Part shown: one piece after another, positions 1 to 9,280 of the stretch | Layout: the number at the start of each line of letters is the position of its first letter | How positions within the stretch are numbered: position 1 is the first letter of the stretch | Source: an uncultured Pelagibacteraceae bacterium | GTDB lineage: Bacteria > Pseudomonadota > Alphaproteobacteria > Pelagibacterales > Pelagibacteraceae | Direction: 5' to 3' | DNA length: 64,000 nucleotides | Assembly: GCA_902621345.1 (NCBI GenBank) | Contig: CACNLV010000001.1 | Span: 1 to 64,000 of the forward strand | Made by a program: the position numbers and the translations under genes | The notes under the pieces: generated by a model | The model's database searches: none | Told to the model about the DNA's origin: nothing | Seen by the model: only the letters and a program-made list of their open reading frames with translations

Positions 1-1003
1 AATTGGGTTAGGAATTTTTTTAGTTTTCCTAATCTTTAGAGGCATTTTGAGTAAACTAATAATAAAAAAATTAGAAATAATTTCAAAAAGAACAACTAAT
101 AAATTAGATGATACTTTTGTGAACGCCCTTGAAGGACCAGCAAGATTTTTACCGATAGTTTTAGGATTTTTTATTGCAAGTTACTATATGACTTTTACTG
201 CTGAAAGCAGAGATATTGTTGATACAATAAACAGAACTTTGATAACGATATTAATTTTTTGGGTAATGCATCAAATTATTGAACCCGTTTCATATGTTCT
301 AAGTGGTCTTGATAAACTCTTAACTAGGGAGTTAATTGGATGGATAATTAAATCATTAAAAATTTTAATTTTTATTTTAGGTTTAGCTGCCGTTTTAGAA
401 TTATGGGGTATCAAAATCGGTCCCATTATCGCGGGTTTAGGTTTATTTGGTGTGGCAGTAGCTTTAGGTGCTCAAGATTTATTTAAAAATTTAATATCAG
501 GCATTTTAGTTCTTGTTGAAAAAAGATTTAAAATAGGAGATTGGATTTTAGTTGATGGAATAATAGAGGGCATAGTTGAAAAAATTGGTTTTAGATCTAC
601 GACTATTAGAAAATTTGATAAATCTTTAGCAATAATTCCTAATTTTCAGTTTGCAGAAAATGCAGTTATTAATGTAAGTGAAACTTCAAATTGGTTGATA
701 AGTTGGATAATCACTCTTCAATACGACACAACAGTTGATCAATTAAAAACCATAAGAGATCAAATCGAAAACCATATCAATAAAAGTGATGACTTTAAGC
801 AAAGTATTGGTGTTGCAGTTAGAGTTGATAAATTTTCAGATAGTTCGATAGATATGTACGTTCGTTGTTTTACAAAAACTAGCAGCTGGAATGATTGGTT
901 GTCTGTAAAAGAGCGTCTAGCAATAGAAATTAAACAAATTGTTGAAAGCAACAAAGCTTCTTTCGCATTTCCAAGTCAGTCGATTTATGTTGAAAAGAAA
1001 TGA
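1..1003 (+). CDS. Mechanosensitive ion channel, MscS family (5' end outside window)
   Basis: MscS-type small-conductance channel of the inner membrane that opens under membrane tension to release osmolytes. Several hydrophobic helices are followed by the family's pore-lining helix rich in Gly and Ala (GLGLFGVAVALGAQDLFKN, codons around 425-490) and then by the soluble beta domain (FKIGDWILVDGIIEGIVEKI). A TTG at 47 could serve as start, but the frame stays open to the left edge and bases 2-46 encode another hydrophobic stretch (IGLGIFLVFLIFRGIL), so the true start probably lies outside the window. The stop overlaps the next ATG (ATGA at 1000-1003), which implies translational coupling to yggT. 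The family is certain; the exact paralogue is not. Confidence 0.9.
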   Translation, partial: IGLGIFLVFLIFRGILSKLIIKKLEIISKRTTNKLDDTFVNALEGPARFLPIVLGFFIASYYMTFTAESRDIVDTINRTLITILIFWVMHQIIEPVSYVLSGLDKLLTRELIGWIIKSLKILIFILGLAAVLELWGIKIGPIIAGLGLFGVAVALGAQDLFKNLISGILVLVEKRFKIGDWILVDGIIEGIVEKIGFRSTTIRKFDKSLAIIPNFQFAENAVINVSETSNWLISWIITLQYDTTVDQLKTIRDQIENHINKSDDFKQSIGVAVRVDKFSDSSIDMYVRCFTKTSSWNDWLSVKERLAIEIKQIVESNKASFAFPSQSIYVEKK

Positions 1004-1290
1004 TAGCTGTTTTTTATTTAGTCTTACAGATCCTAAAACTGTATTCCTATGTTGTAATTGCAAATGTAATAATAAGTTGGCTAGTTGCTTTTAATATTCT
1101 AAATACTCAAAATAGATTTGTTTATTTGGTTTTAGACTTTACTTATCGGTTAACTGATCCAATTTTAAATAAGATAAGACGTTTTTTGCCAAATTTAGGT
1201 GCTTTGGATATTTCACCTATAATTTTACTTCTATTGATTTGGTTTATAGAAATGTGTATGAAGCTTTACGTTGCACCAATGATATTTTAA
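1000..1290 (+). CDS. YggT family membrane protein
   Basis: Small (96 aa) integral membrane protein with two hydrophobic segments, near the N-terminus (about residues 5-30) and the C-terminus (about 70-92). They flank the family's typical stretch TYRLTDPILNKIRRFLP, followed by LDISPIILLL. YggT proteins are linked to osmotic tolerance or cell-envelope and division functions, but the biochemical role is not settled. It overlaps the upstream MscS gene by 4 bp and is followed 7 bp later by folD, so the three probably share a transcript. An osmotic role would suit the MscS neighbour, but that is inference. Confidence 0.88.
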   Translation: MIAVFYLVLQILKLYSYVVIANVIISWLVAFNILNTQNRFVYLVLDFTYRLTDPILNKIRRFLPNLGALDISPIILLLLIWFIEMCMKLYVAPMIF

Positions 1291-1297
1291 ATAAATT

Positions 1298-2143
1298 ATG
1301 ATTTTAATTGATGGAAAAAAAGAAGCTGCATTATTAAGACAAGAGCTCAAAAAAGAAGTCTCTGAACTTAAATCAAAATATAATAAAGTTCCTGGTCTGT
1401 CTGTAATCTTAATTGGAGATTTAACTCCAAGTCAAATTTATGTAAGAAACAAAGAAAAATCAGCTAATGAGGTTGGACTAAAGTCTGAAGTAATAAAGTA
1501 TTCCGATAGTGTTGAAGAAAAAGTAATTTTAGAAAAAATAAATGAATTAAATAATGATAAAAGTGTTTCTGGTATATTAGTCCAATTGCCTTTACCAAAA
1601 CATATAGATAAAAAGAAAGTTATTGAAGCGATTGATCACACAAAAGATGTTGATGGATTTCATCCTATAAATGTCGGCAATCTTTCCTCTGGTTATGAAA
1701 GCTCAATACCTTGTACCCCTCTAGGATGCTACTTATTAATTAAAAAATTTGAACCGAATTTAAATGGTAAAAAAGCTGTTGTAATAGGTCGATCGAATTT
1801 AAATGGTAAACCAATGACGCAACTACTTTTAAAAGAAAACTGCACTGTAACGATAACTCATTCAAAAACTAAAGATTTAAAGGCTGAATGTTTAGAGGCA
1901 GATATTGTTGTTGCTGCCGTTGGTATTCCTGAGTTAGTAAGAGGAGATTGGGTTAAAAAAAACGCAATTGTCATTGATGTAGGTATTAATAAAACTGAAA
2001 AGGGAATTGTTGGTGATGTTGCATTTGATGAAGTTTCAAAAAATGCAAAAGCCCTTACACCTGTACCTGGGGGTGTTGGTCCAATGACAATTGCGTGTTT
2101 ACTTAAAAATACGATTGACTGTTTCAAAAGATCGCAAATTTAA
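1298..2143 (+). CDS. folD: Bifunctional methylenetetrahydrofolate dehydrogenase / methenyl-THF cyclohydrolase
   Basis: Cytosolic C1-folate enzyme interconverting 5,10-methylene-THF, 5,10-methenyl-THF and 10-formyl-THF with NADP. The 281-residue length is normal. Visible family blocks are SQIYVRNKEKSANEVGL with the catalytic Lys region, GILVQLPLPKHID, KDVDGFHPINVGNL, the nucleotide-binding AVVIGRSNLNGKPM and the C-terminal ALTPVPGGVGPMTIACLL. In a SAR11-type cell, methyl groups from DMSP demethylation enter this folate pool, so it connects functionally to dmdA at 50730. It sits in a run of same-strand genes with yggT upstream. Confidence 0.97.
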   Translation: MILIDGKKEAALLRQELKKEVSELKSKYNKVPGLSVILIGDLTPSQIYVRNKEKSANEVGLKSEVIKYSDSVEEKVILEKINELNNDKSVSGILVQLPLPKHIDKKKVIEAIDHTKDVDGFHPINVGNLSSGYESSIPCTPLGCYLLIKKFEPNLNGKKAVVIGRSNLNGKPMTQLLLKENCTVTITHSKTKDLKAECLEADIVVAAVGIPELVRGDWVKKNAIVIDVGINKTEKGIVGDVAFDEVSKNAKALTPVPGGVGPMTIACLLKNTIDCFKRSQI

Positions 2144-2180
2144 CGTTTAAATCATTAAAAAATTTTTGGTAAGCTAAGCT

Positions 2181-2384
2181 ATGAGAAAGCCAAAATACCC
2201 ATATAGAATTTTAATCATTATGGCTATACTTACCATACCTCCAATTGGAGCAACTCAACTTGGTTGGTATCTATACGATCAGCAGACTGGATTTGATTAT
2301 GGTATGATAATTGGAACTTTTTCAGTAATATTAGCAGCATGGCTAATGTATGAAAAAAATTGGAGAGAGGAAGACGAGGATTAA
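2181..2384 (+). CDS. Small membrane protein, function unknown
   Basis: A 67-residue protein I do not recognise. It has two hydrophobic segments (about residues 9-27 and 40-57), a basic N-terminus (MRKPKYPYR) and an acidic tail (NWREEDED), suggesting a two-helix inner-membrane hairpin. It starts 37 bp after folD and ends 3 bp before the next ATG, so it is probably cotranscribed with the SHOCT protein that follows. Codon use matches neighbouring genes, and the tight spacing supports a real gene. Confidence 0.7.
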   Translation: MRKPKYPYRILIIMAILTIPPIGATQLGWYLYDQQTGFDYGMIIGTFSVILAAWLMYEKNWREEDED

Positions 2385-2387
2385 TTA

Positions 2388-2651
2388 ATGGAAAAAATTA
2401 TCTTTCTTGGTTTGGTAATACCAATTTTTGGATTTGTTTTATATCTTGGCGCAACTGCAATTATGAATGGCTTTAGTGCTAAAAGTGCAAATAAAATAAA
2501 TGAAAATTCTGATAATGAAGAAATTGACTCTCCTTTGGTTGATGAAGATAGTTTAAGTTATGAGCTTGAAAAATTAAATAAACTTTTAAAAGATGGAGTT
2601 TTGACCCAGGAAGAATTTGAGAAAGCAAAAAGAAAAATTTTAGACAACTAA
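2388..2651 (+). CDS. Membrane-anchored SHOCT-domain protein
   Basis: An 87-residue protein with one N-terminal membrane helix (about residues 4-28), an acidic linker and a C-terminal SHOCT-like helical hairpin (YELEKLNKLLKDGVLTQEEF then KAKRKIL, about residues 52-86). SHOCT is a short oligomerisation domain found at protein termini; no enzymatic role is known. It follows the preceding small membrane protein by 3 bp and its stop overlaps the end of the convergent metallo-hydrolase gene by 4 bp. Confidence 0.8.
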   Translation: MEKIIFLGLVIPIFGFVLYLGATAIMNGFSAKSANKINENSDNEEIDSPLVDEDSLSYELEKLNKLLKDGVLTQEEFEKAKRKILDN

Positions 2652-3652
2652 TTGTAACTAAGTAACTTTTTAAGTGAGTCAAACTCACCAATTTTATAAA
2701 TCAAAACATCCTCTTTTTTAAAACCATACTTGTTGGCGCTGGCTTTAAATCTTTTTGGTGGCTCCATTATAGGTTCTAAAGATAGAACGAAAGTTCCCCA
2801 ATGCATTCCGATTACTTTTTTACTTTTTAAATTTTGAGCAAGCTCTAAAGCTTCTTCAGGATTGGTATGATAAACCGACTTATCTTTATTAGGCATTATT
2901 GGATAAAAATTATAGGCACCAATATTTATAAAGGTTAGATCAATTGGGCCATATTTATTACCTATATCCTTATAAATATTTCCTACTCCAGTGTCACAAC
3001 CAAATAATAACTTTCTATCTTTATATTCAATCAAAAAATTTCCCCATAAAGTTTTATTAGTATCTGTTAGATTTCTTTTTGACCAATGAACAGCAGGTAA
3101 AAAAGTAATTTTTAAATTTTTATTTATTACAATTTTATCATACCAGTCCATTTCATTCACATCATTATAACCATTTCTAGTAAAATATTTACCAAGTTTT
3201 AATGGGAGTAAAACTTTAGAATTTTTAAAAGGAAATCTCCGGATCGTCATCATATCTTGGTGATCATAATGATTATGGGTGAGTAAAAAAATATCTGTTT
3301 TAGGAATTTCGTTTAATTTTAGTGCTGGTTCGGTAAATCTCTTGGGTCCAAAAATTAGTGGCCCAGCATTTTTTGAAAATACTGGATCTGTAATAATTGT
3401 CGTTTTACCAAGCTTAATTAAAAATGTTGCGTGGCCAATCCACACTACATAGTCGTCTTCCTGAAATTTTTTTAAGTCTGTCAAAACTTTTTCTTTTTCA
3501 ATAACATGTTCTTTGGGAACTTTCATATTAAGCTTTTTTTTCTCTCTATTAAAAATTTTGAAGGACCATTTAACATTAGGGTCTGGTTTTGGCGAACCCT
3601 CAGGATTTCTAAAAGTACCGTCTGGTAAATGGTGATAAGGTTTTTTTTCCAC
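2648..3652 (-). CDS. MBL-fold metal-dependent hydrolase, NAPE-PLD/UlaG-like
   Basis: A 334-residue metallo-beta-lactamase-fold hydrolase. The zinc motif HxHxDH is present as THNHYDHQDM, with further metal ligands in FLPAVHWSKRN, LLFGCDTGVG and VIGMHWGTF. The N-terminus HHLPDGTFRNPEG and the core VVWIGHATFLIKLG fit the NAPE-PLD-like branch, whose eukaryotic members cleave N-acylphosphatidylethanolamine; the bacterial substrate is unknown. There is no signal peptide, so it is probably cytosolic. The start is GTG at 3652, just after the stop of the esterase gene at 3658 on the same strand, suggesting a small operon of two lipid-active hydrolases. Confidence 0.85.
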   Translation of the reverse strand: MEKKPYHHLPDGTFRNPEGSPKPDPNVKWSFKIFNREKKKLNMKVPKEHVIEKEKVLTDLKKFQEDDYVVWIGHATFLIKLGKTTIITDPVFSKNAGPLIFGPKRFTEPALKLNEIPKTDIFLLTHNHYDHQDMMTIRRFPFKNSKVLLPLKLGKYFTRNGYNDVNEMDWYDKIVINKNLKITFLPAVHWSKRNLTDTNKTLWGNFLIEYKDRKLLFGCDTGVGNIYKDIGNKYGPIDLTFINIGAYNFYPIMPNKDKSVYHTNPEEALELAQNLKSKKVIGMHWGTFVLSLEPIMEPPKRFKASANKYGFKKEDVLIYKIGEFDSLKKLLSYN

Positions 3653-3657
3653 TAAAA

Positions 3658-4278
3658 CTAATTTTTTTTATTGTTAATTTTTATAATTATCTCTTCCAAA
3701 GTTCTACTTATTATTATGGTGCCCTTTTCATTTGGATGTATACCATCACTTAGATTAAACTCGGGCTTCATAGCAACTCCTTCAAGTAAAAAAGGAATAA
3801 GCTCTATTTTAAATTTTTCTACTAAATCAGGAAAAATTTTGTCAAATTTTTTTTTATAAGAAAAACCATGCGAGGTTGGGGCAATCATCCCAGCTAGGAT
3901 AATTTCAATATTTTTGTCTTGAGCAATTTTTATAATCTTTTCTAAATTGCTTTTTGTTTCTTTTGGCTGGATGCCTCTTAACATGTCATTTGCCCCTAAG
4001 CATAAAATTATTAGATCTATATCTGGCTCACTAAAAGTCCAATCAGCCCTATTTAATCCCCCTGACGATGTACTACCAGAAACACTGCCATCAATAATCT
4101 CAATATTATAACCCTTTGCTTCTAAATTTTCTTCTAAAATGACTGGTAAACTATTGTCATCAGACAAACCATAACCAGCCATTAAACTATCACCAAATAA
4201 CACAACCTTTTCGATTGCATATGCATTAATGGTTAGTAGACAGATAATAATTATTTTAATAATAAAACTTTTGCTCAT
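3658..4278 (-). CDS. tesA: Secreted SGNH/GDSL arylesterase, TesA-type
   Basis: A periplasmic SGNH-fold esterase/lysophospholipase/thioesterase of about 206 residues. I start it at the ATG at 4278: it gives a clean signal peptide ([21 protein letters not shown], cleavage after Ala21), whereas the longer open frame upstream is antisense to the ABC gene. Catalytic blocks are LFGDSLMAGYG (Ser31), LGANDMLRG with the block III Asn and SDGIHPNEKG with the Asp-His pair. As in enterobacteria, it is divergent to a YbbA/YbbP-type ABC system. The start codon shares two bases with that of the opposite gene. Confidence 0.92.
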   Translation of the reverse strand: MSKSFIIKIIIICLLTINAYAIEKVVLFGDSLMAGYGLSDDNSLPVILEENLEAKGYNIEIIDGSVSGSTSSGGLNRADWTFSEPDIDLIILCLGANDMLRGIQPKETKSNLEKIIKIAQDKNIEIILAGMIAPTSHGFSYKKKFDKIFPDLVEKFKIELIPFLLEGVAMKPEFNLSDGIHPNEKGTIIISRTLEEIIIKINNKKN

Positions 4279-4942
4279 GAGTATTCTTCTTAAATTAAAA
4301 AAGATAAATCTTAAATACCAAACTGATAAAGATAATATCAGCGTTTTAAAAGATATAAATTTGACCACAAAAAAAAAAGAAACTATTTCAATAGTAGGTG
4401 AAAGTGGTTCAGGAAAAACAAGTTTAATCATGTTAATTGGTGGTTTAGAGCGTCCAACTTCAGGCAAGATATACTTTCAAGAACATGAAATGACAAAATT
4501 AAGTGAGGATGAAGTATCAAAAATTAGAAAAAAAAATATTGGTATAATTTTTCAGTCTTTTTATTTAATCCCAAATTATACAGCTCTAGAGAATGTAACC
4601 TTAATTCTTGAATTGAATAAATTTAAAAATCCTGAGAAAGAAGCAAAATCTCTTTTGGATAGATTCGGCCTAAAACATCGACTAAATAATTTACCTAGCC
4701 AATTATCTGGAGGAGAACAACAGCGTGTCGCTATCGCGAGAGCTATTGCTATGAAGCCAGAGCTAATTTTAGCTGATGAACCTACAGGAAATTTAGATAC
4801 AGAAAATTCTGATATGATTTCTAAAATTTTATTTAGGTATGTTAAAGAAGAAGGTTCCTCATTAATTATGGTAACACATGACCCAAAACTTGCTAATCGT
4901 GCAAGTAGAAAAATTAAAATTAAAGATGGAAAAATTAAATAA
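4277..4942 (+). CDS. ABC transporter ATP-binding protein, YbbA/LolD-like
   Basis: A 221-residue ATPase subunit of a MacB/LolD-type exporter. Walker A is GESGSGKTS (residues 41-49), the Q-loop region [17 protein letters not shown], the signature [16 protein letters not shown], Walker [13 protein letters not shown] and the switch His MVTHDPK. I start it at ATG 4277, because the longer frame from 4229 runs antisense through the esterase signal peptide and adds a hydrophobic leader that does not suit this family. It overlaps the permease gene by 17 bp. Together with the adjacent tesA it matches the tesA-ybbA-ybbP arrangement, whose substrate is unresolved. Confidence 0.93.
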   Translation: MSILLKLKKINLKYQTDKDNISVLKDINLTTKKKETISIVGESGSGKTSLIMLIGGLERPTSGKIYFQEHEMTKLSEDEVSKIRKKNIGIIFQSFYLIPNYTALENVTLILELNKFKNPEKEAKSLLDRFGLKHRLNNLPSQLSGGEQQRVAIARAIAMKPELILADEPTGNLDTENSDMISKILFRYVKEEGSSLIMVTHDPKLANRASRKIKIKDGKIK

Positions 4943-7463
4943 TTTTTATCAATATAAGTTTATCTTAATATATGCTCTGAGAGATTTAAAAAGAAACTAT
5001 AAAAAAATCTCAAGTATAATCATCACTCTGTTCATAAGTCTTTTTATTTTAAGTGCGATATTTACTATTGAGGATAGTTTAAAAAAAGAACTTAAAGAAA
5101 ATGCTAAAGAGCTTTTAGGTGGAGACTTAGAAATTGATTATAATAGAAATCAAGGAGATATAGATTTATTAAATAAAGTTGAAGAGTTTACTACTATATC
5201 AGAGATGGTTGAATTCAGCACAATGCTTTCGACAACAAATCGAAAGAAAAATAAATCTTTATTCACTAGAATAAAAACTGTTGACCAAAAATATCCTTTA
5301 TATGGTGAGGTAACTTATGAACCTGCTGATGCTTATGAAAGAATGCAAAGTGAACCTTATACAATTTTAATTAATGAGAGTTTATCAAAAACCTTGAATA
5401 TCAAAATAAATGAAATTGTAAAAATTCAAGATCAAGAATTTCTTGTTATTGGTAAGGTAAGATCTGTTCCAGATGTAAGTGGATTTGTGACTTTTGGAGA
5501 TTGGGTTTTAACAAGTAAACAGACTTTGGAAATTTTAAAACTTAATGGAATAGGAAATTTTTTAAATTATGAATATAAAGTAAAATTTAATGACAATGAT
5601 AACCCAGAAATAATCATAAAAAAAATTGAAAGTATTCTTAAAGACGATCAAAAGGTAAAAATTAGATATCCAGAAAATGCAGCAAGTGGATTAAAAAGAG
5701 TAATTGGTAACTTTTCACAATTTTTATCCCTTGTCTCAATAAGTGCGATGCTTATTGCTGGTATTGGTATTGCCAATACTCTTTTGTCTTTTATAAATCA
5801 AAATAATTTATCTATAGCAGTAAGAAAGGCCTTAGGTTTCTATTCTGGTAATATTAAAAAACTTTATTATTTACAATTGATAATATTATTGTTTATAATT
5901 ACTATTTCGGCGTATTTTAGTAGTTTACTAATTGTGCCATTGGCAGACAAATATTTGTCAAGTAGCTTTGGACTTAATATAAATTTATTTTTTTCTTTTT
6001 TTAATTTTTTTAAAATATTTTTAATAGGTTTATTAGTTTTGATAATTTTTTCGATCCCTACAATTAGTGCTATCGATCAAGTCAAAGCTTCAAGTCTATT
6101 TAGAAATGTATTCCAAAACTTACAATTTTATTATTCAAAAAAATTAATTGGCATGAGTATTATTATGTTATCGATTTTGATTTTAATATTTACTTATAGG
6201 TCAGAAAATCTTGCTTATAGTTTTGGGTATTTTGGGGCATTTTTTATTTGTTTGATTATCTTTTTTATACTTTCAAAGTTAATCATATTTTCTTTAAAAA
6301 AGTTAAAATTTAATTCGAGCACTCCTTTAAAAGTATCTATTAAAAATATTACACAATCAAAAAGTATTACCCCTATAACAATTATGTCTTTAGGCCTTGG
6401 TGTTACACTACTTTTGACCTTGGCATTAGTTGGAACTAATTTTAAAAGAGAAATAGCAAAATCAATACCTGACATCGCTCCTGATTATTTTTTTGTGGGT
6501 ATTCAAAATGGAGATCGTGAAAAGTTTGAACAAAAAATTTTATCAATGGATCCTGGTGCAAATATTGAAATTGTGCCAATGGTTTCTTCAGGAATAGTAA
6601 AGATTAATGGTATAAATCCAAACACATATATTACACCTGAAAATGATAGCTATTGGGTTATAGGCACTGAACGTAGATCATCTTGGACAAAAGAAGTTCC
6701 TGAGGATAATCTAATTATTGATGGTAAGTGGTGGAATTTGTCTAAACCAAACCAACTTCAGATATCATTAGACGCTAAGGTTGCAAAAGATTTTAATATT
6801 AAATTAGGGGATATATTTACTCTGAATATCTATGGTAGAGAAATTGATGGTGAAATAGTCAACTTTAGACAAGTTGATTATAGAGATCTTAATATAAATT
6901 TTGCAATGCTGTTTAATCCTGACTTTGCAAAAAATATTCCTCACGAATATTTAGCGACCACAAAGTTCTATAATTTAAATAAATTTGATGAAACAAAAAT
7001 GCTTGAAATTTTCCCTAGTTTATCAATGATTAAAATTGCAGATTATTTAAATAAAGTCACAAATGTTTTAAATAAAGTTTTCATAGCAGTTATTGTAATT
7101 TCAACAGTCACGATTGTTATTGGGTTAATAGTAATATCAAGTGCAATTATGGTTCAAGGAAAAGTAAGAGAATATCAAAATTTAGTTTTTAAAATTTTAG
7201 GGTTTTCAAGAAAAGAGATTATCTTTTCTTCATTAATTGAATTTATGATCATTTTTATATCAGTAATAATGATTGCAATTTTTTTTGCTGTAATTGGTTC
7301 CAAATTTATAATTGAAAATATTTTTGAGTTATCTTGGAAGTTTAATCTTGAGGTCTTAATTTACCTTGGACTATCTATTGGTTTTGTAACTTTAGTACTG
7401 ATATTATTAACTAATATAAAATATTTAAATCCAAAGGTTTATCCACTTATAAGAAATCAATAG
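4926..7463 (+). CDS. ABC transporter permease with two FtsX domains, YbbP-like
   Basis: A large inner-membrane permease of about 845 residues. It has an N-terminal helix (about 25-45), a periplasmic MacB-like domain ([12 protein letters not shown] onward), a first FtsX core with three helices ([20 protein letters not shown] onward), a central helix pair, a second periplasmic domain and a second FtsX core near the C-terminus ([20 protein letters not shown] onward). This duplicated layout is typical of YbbP. The ATG at 4926 is preferred over 4878 because it opens directly on [20 protein letters not shown]. The ATPase gene is translationally linked upstream. A terminator hairpin overlaps the stop. 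Confidence 0.92.
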   Translation: MEKLNNFYQYKFILIYALRDLKRNYKKISSIIITLFISLFILSAIFTIEDSLKKELKENAKELLGGDLEIDYNRNQGDIDLLNKVEEFTTISEMVEFSTMLSTTNRKKNKSLFTRIKTVDQKYPLYGEVTYEPADAYERMQSEPYTILINESLSKTLNIKINEIVKIQDQEFLVIGKVRSVPDVSGFVTFGDWVLTSKQTLEILKLNGIGNFLNYEYKVKFNDNDNPEIIIKKIESILKDDQKVKIRYPENAASGLKRVIGNFSQFLSLVSISAMLIAGIGIANTLLSFINQNNLSIAVRKALGFYSGNIKKLYYLQLIILLFIITISAYFSSLLIVPLADKYLSSSFGLNINLFFSFFNFFKIFLIGLLVLIIFSIPTISAIDQVKASSLFRNVFQNLQFYYSKKLIGMSIIMLSILILIFTYRSENLAYSFGYFGAFFICLIIFFILSKLIIFSLKKLKFNSSTPLKVSIKNITQSKSITPITIMSLGLGVTLLLTLALVGTNFKREIAKSIPDIAPDYFFVGIQNGDREKFEQKILSMDPGANIEIVPMVSSGIVKINGINPNTYITPENDSYWVIGTERRSSWTKEVPEDNLIIDGKWWNLSKPNQLQISLDAKVAKDFNIKLGDIFTLNIYGREIDGEIVNFRQVDYRDLNINFAMLFNPDFAKNIPHEYLATTKFYNLNKFDETKMLEIFPSLSMIKIADYLNKVTNVLNKVFIAVIVISTVTIVIGLIVISSAIMVQGKVREYQNLVFKILGFSRKEIIFSSLIEFMIIFISVIMIAIFFAVIGSKFIIENIFELSWKFNLEVLIYLGLSIGFVTLVLILLTNIKYLNPKVYPLIRNQ

Positions 7464-7487
7464 TCATTTAAAACTATTGATTTTTTT
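7454..7487 (+). terminator. Rho-independent terminator overlapping the stops of two convergent genes
   Basis: An 11-bp perfect stem (7454-7464 paired with 7473-7483) with an 8-nt loop is followed by T at 7484-7487, within a run of seven T. It begins inside the last codons of the permease and reaches over the stop codon of the opposite sugar dehydrogenase gene (7474). The T-run is on the plus-strand side, so it best terminates the ABC operon. Confidence 0.7.
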
Positions 7488-8541
7488 GCATTAGCCACAA
7501 ACTATCTCCTGCTAAAAAATAAATTTTACCATTTTCTGGATGTACTTGTATATCTCTTAATCTTCCAATTTTTTTTTGAAAAATAATATCTTCTTTTACA
7601 TTTGATAAATCTTTAAATATCAGTTTTCTTAGAGATTGATCTTTCAATGATGTTATAAGTGCATGACCATTCCATTCACTGAATTCCTTACCTTTGTAAA
7701 TTGTGATAGCACTTGTGGCAATTGAAGGTACCCAATAATGAATTGCTTTTGTAAAGCCGGGCTTCCATTTAGGTCCAATTGGGATACCAGAGTAATTTGT
7801 TCCTCCCCATCCTAAAATTTTCCAACCATAATTTTCACCTTCTTTAGCCTCACCAAACCAATCTCCACCCCTTGCTCCGTGATTACTCATATAAATTTTT
7901 CCGTCAAATGGAGATAAAGTTAAACCTTGTGGATTTCTAATACCGATTTGATAAATTTCTGGAAGCCAGTTGGATTTCCCTTTAAATCTAGGATTGTCTC
8001 GTGGAATACTGCCATCTAGATTTATTCTGATAATACTTCCTGGATGTTTTGTTGGATCTTGCGCAATCATACCCTCACCTCTTTCACCAGCAGATGCAAA
8101 AAGATAGTCATCTTTAATCGCTAATCTTGATCCAAAATGATAACCAGAATTAATAGGAGGATTTGCTTGGAAAATATTTTCAAATTTTAATTCTTTTTCG
8201 GCAAATTTTGTTTTTGCAATTGAGGTGCTGGTTTTACCATTACCTCTATTTTCTGTGTAAGATACATAAATAAAATTATCTTTAAAAAGAATATCTAGTA
8301 TTCCACCTTGACCATGTTCTAAAAAGTTAAGATTGTGCTTTATTTCAGAAATTTGTTTTGAAATAATGTTTACAACTTTTATTTTTCCACTTTTTTCAGT
8401 TATAATTAGCTCTTCATTATTAATAAATGATGAGCCCCAAGGACCGTTTAAATCCACAATTTTTTCTAAATTAAAATTTTTTGCAAATGATAGGTTTGTT
8501 AAGAGTAAGAATAAAGATACTGAGAAAATAAACTTTTTCAC
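7474..8541 (-). CDS. PQQ-dependent sugar dehydrogenase-like (YliI/Asd-type) secreted beta-propeller
   Basis: Periplasmic six-bladed propeller of the soluble aldose dehydrogenase family, which oxidises aldose sugars using PQQ. Visible blocks are NLNFLEHGQGGILDILF, SSAGERGEG-type text (FASAGERGEGMIAQDP), IYQIGIRNPQGLTLSP, GKIYMSNHGARGGDWFGE, ENYGWKILGWG and the C-terminal GRLRDIQVHPENGKIYFL. I choose the GTG start at 8541: it lies 1 bp past the SDR stop and opens on a signal peptide (VKKFIFSVSLFLLLTNLSFA). The longer frame from ATG 8571 would overlap the SDR gene and put a charged leader before the signal. PQQ use is inferred from the family. Confidence 0.85.
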   Translation of the reverse strand: MKKFIFSVSLFLLLTNLSFAKNFNLEKIVDLNGPWGSSFINNEELIITEKSGKIKVVNIISKQISEIKHNLNFLEHGQGGILDILFKDNFIYVSYTENRGNGKTSTSIAKTKFAEKELKFENIFQANPPINSGYHFGSRLAIKDDYLFASAGERGEGMIAQDPTKHPGSIIRINLDGSIPRDNPRFKGKSNWLPEIYQIGIRNPQGLTLSPFDGKIYMSNHGARGGDWFGEAKEGENYGWKILGWGGTNYSGIPIGPKWKPGFTKAIHYWVPSIATSAITIYKGKEFSEWNGHALITSLKDQSLRKLIFKDLSNVKEDIIFQKKIGRLRDIQVHPENGKIYFLAGDSLWLMQKNQ

Positions 8542-8542
8542 T

Positions 8543-9253
8543 TTACGAGAGCTTTGATCTTCCACCATCAACTGCTATAATTTGACCTGTCACCCATGAG
8601 CTATCATCTGTAATAAGAAATTTGGCTAAAGAGGCTGAGTCTTTTCCCTCTCCTAATCTCTTTAATGGGTGAGCTTTTGCAATTCCATCTGCTAAAGCCT
8701 TGTTTTTTAACATTGGTTCAGCGATTTTCGAATTTGTTAAACTTGGTGCAATACAGTTTACTCTTATGTTTGGAGCAAATTCTGCAGCCAAAGAAACTGT
8801 TAAACCCTCAACAGCAGCTTTTGTAGAGGCAATTATTGCATGATTTGTAAAACCTCTTTGAGCAGCAACTGTAGAAAATAAAACGACCGAACCTTTATTT
8901 TTTTTCAAAATATCCTGATATCCCTTTATAACCTCGACAGCAGAGTATAAATTTAATTTCATACATTTATTAAAATCTTGCTCATTCACCATTCTTAAAG
9001 GTTTCAGATCAATTGAACCCACACAATAAGCAATGCCTTTTACATCAGAAATATCACTTTTAACCTTATCCACAAATCCATCTTGCAAAACATCAGCTAT
9101 TGTAAATGCACAACCTAATTTTTCAGAAATATTTTTAGTTTCATTTTCATTTCTACCAACTAAATGAACTGAATTCCCTGAATTTACTAATTGTTCAGCC
9201 AAACTAGAACCGATGGATCCTGTCGCACCAAAAATAAGATATTTTTCTGACAT
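8543..9253 (-). CDS. Short-chain dehydrogenase/reductase family protein lacking the catalytic Tyr
   Basis: A 236-residue Rossmann-fold SDR protein. The dinucleotide site is IFGATGSIGSSLAEQL (residues 7-22) and the C-terminal VTGQIIAVDGG is typical. Ser127 (LFSTVAAQRG) and Lys145 are in place, but the Tyr of the YxxxK motif is Ile141 (IASTK), so the normal proton donor is missing. The loop NCIAPSLTNSKIAEP is also altered from the usual NxxxPG. It may act through another residue, or be a binding protein. It is cotranscribed with the sugar dehydrogenase downstream (1-bp gap). Confidence 0.85.
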   Translation of the reverse strand: MSEKYLIFGATGSIGSSLAEQLVNSGNSVHLVGRNENETKNISEKLGCAFTIADVLQDGFVDKVKSDISDVKGIAYCVGSIDLKPLRMVNEQDFNKCMKLNLYSAVEVIKGYQDILKKNKGSVVLFSTVAAQRGFTNHAIIASTKAAVEGLTVSLAAEFAPNIRVNCIAPSLTNSKIAEPMLKNKALADGIAKAHPLKRLGEGKDSASLAKFLITDDSSWVTGQIIAVDGGRSKLS

Positions 9254-9280
9254 AAAAATTTTTATTAGTTATATTTAAAT

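Noticed and set aside
4229..4276. Longer N-terminus for the ABC ATPase from ATG 4229
   Set aside because: It would add a hydrophobic leader antisense to the tesA signal peptide, and ATG 4277 gives the normal family N-terminus.
4279..4467. Longer tesA from 4467
   Set aside because: The extra 63 residues are antisense to the ABC Walker A region and would bury the signal peptide.
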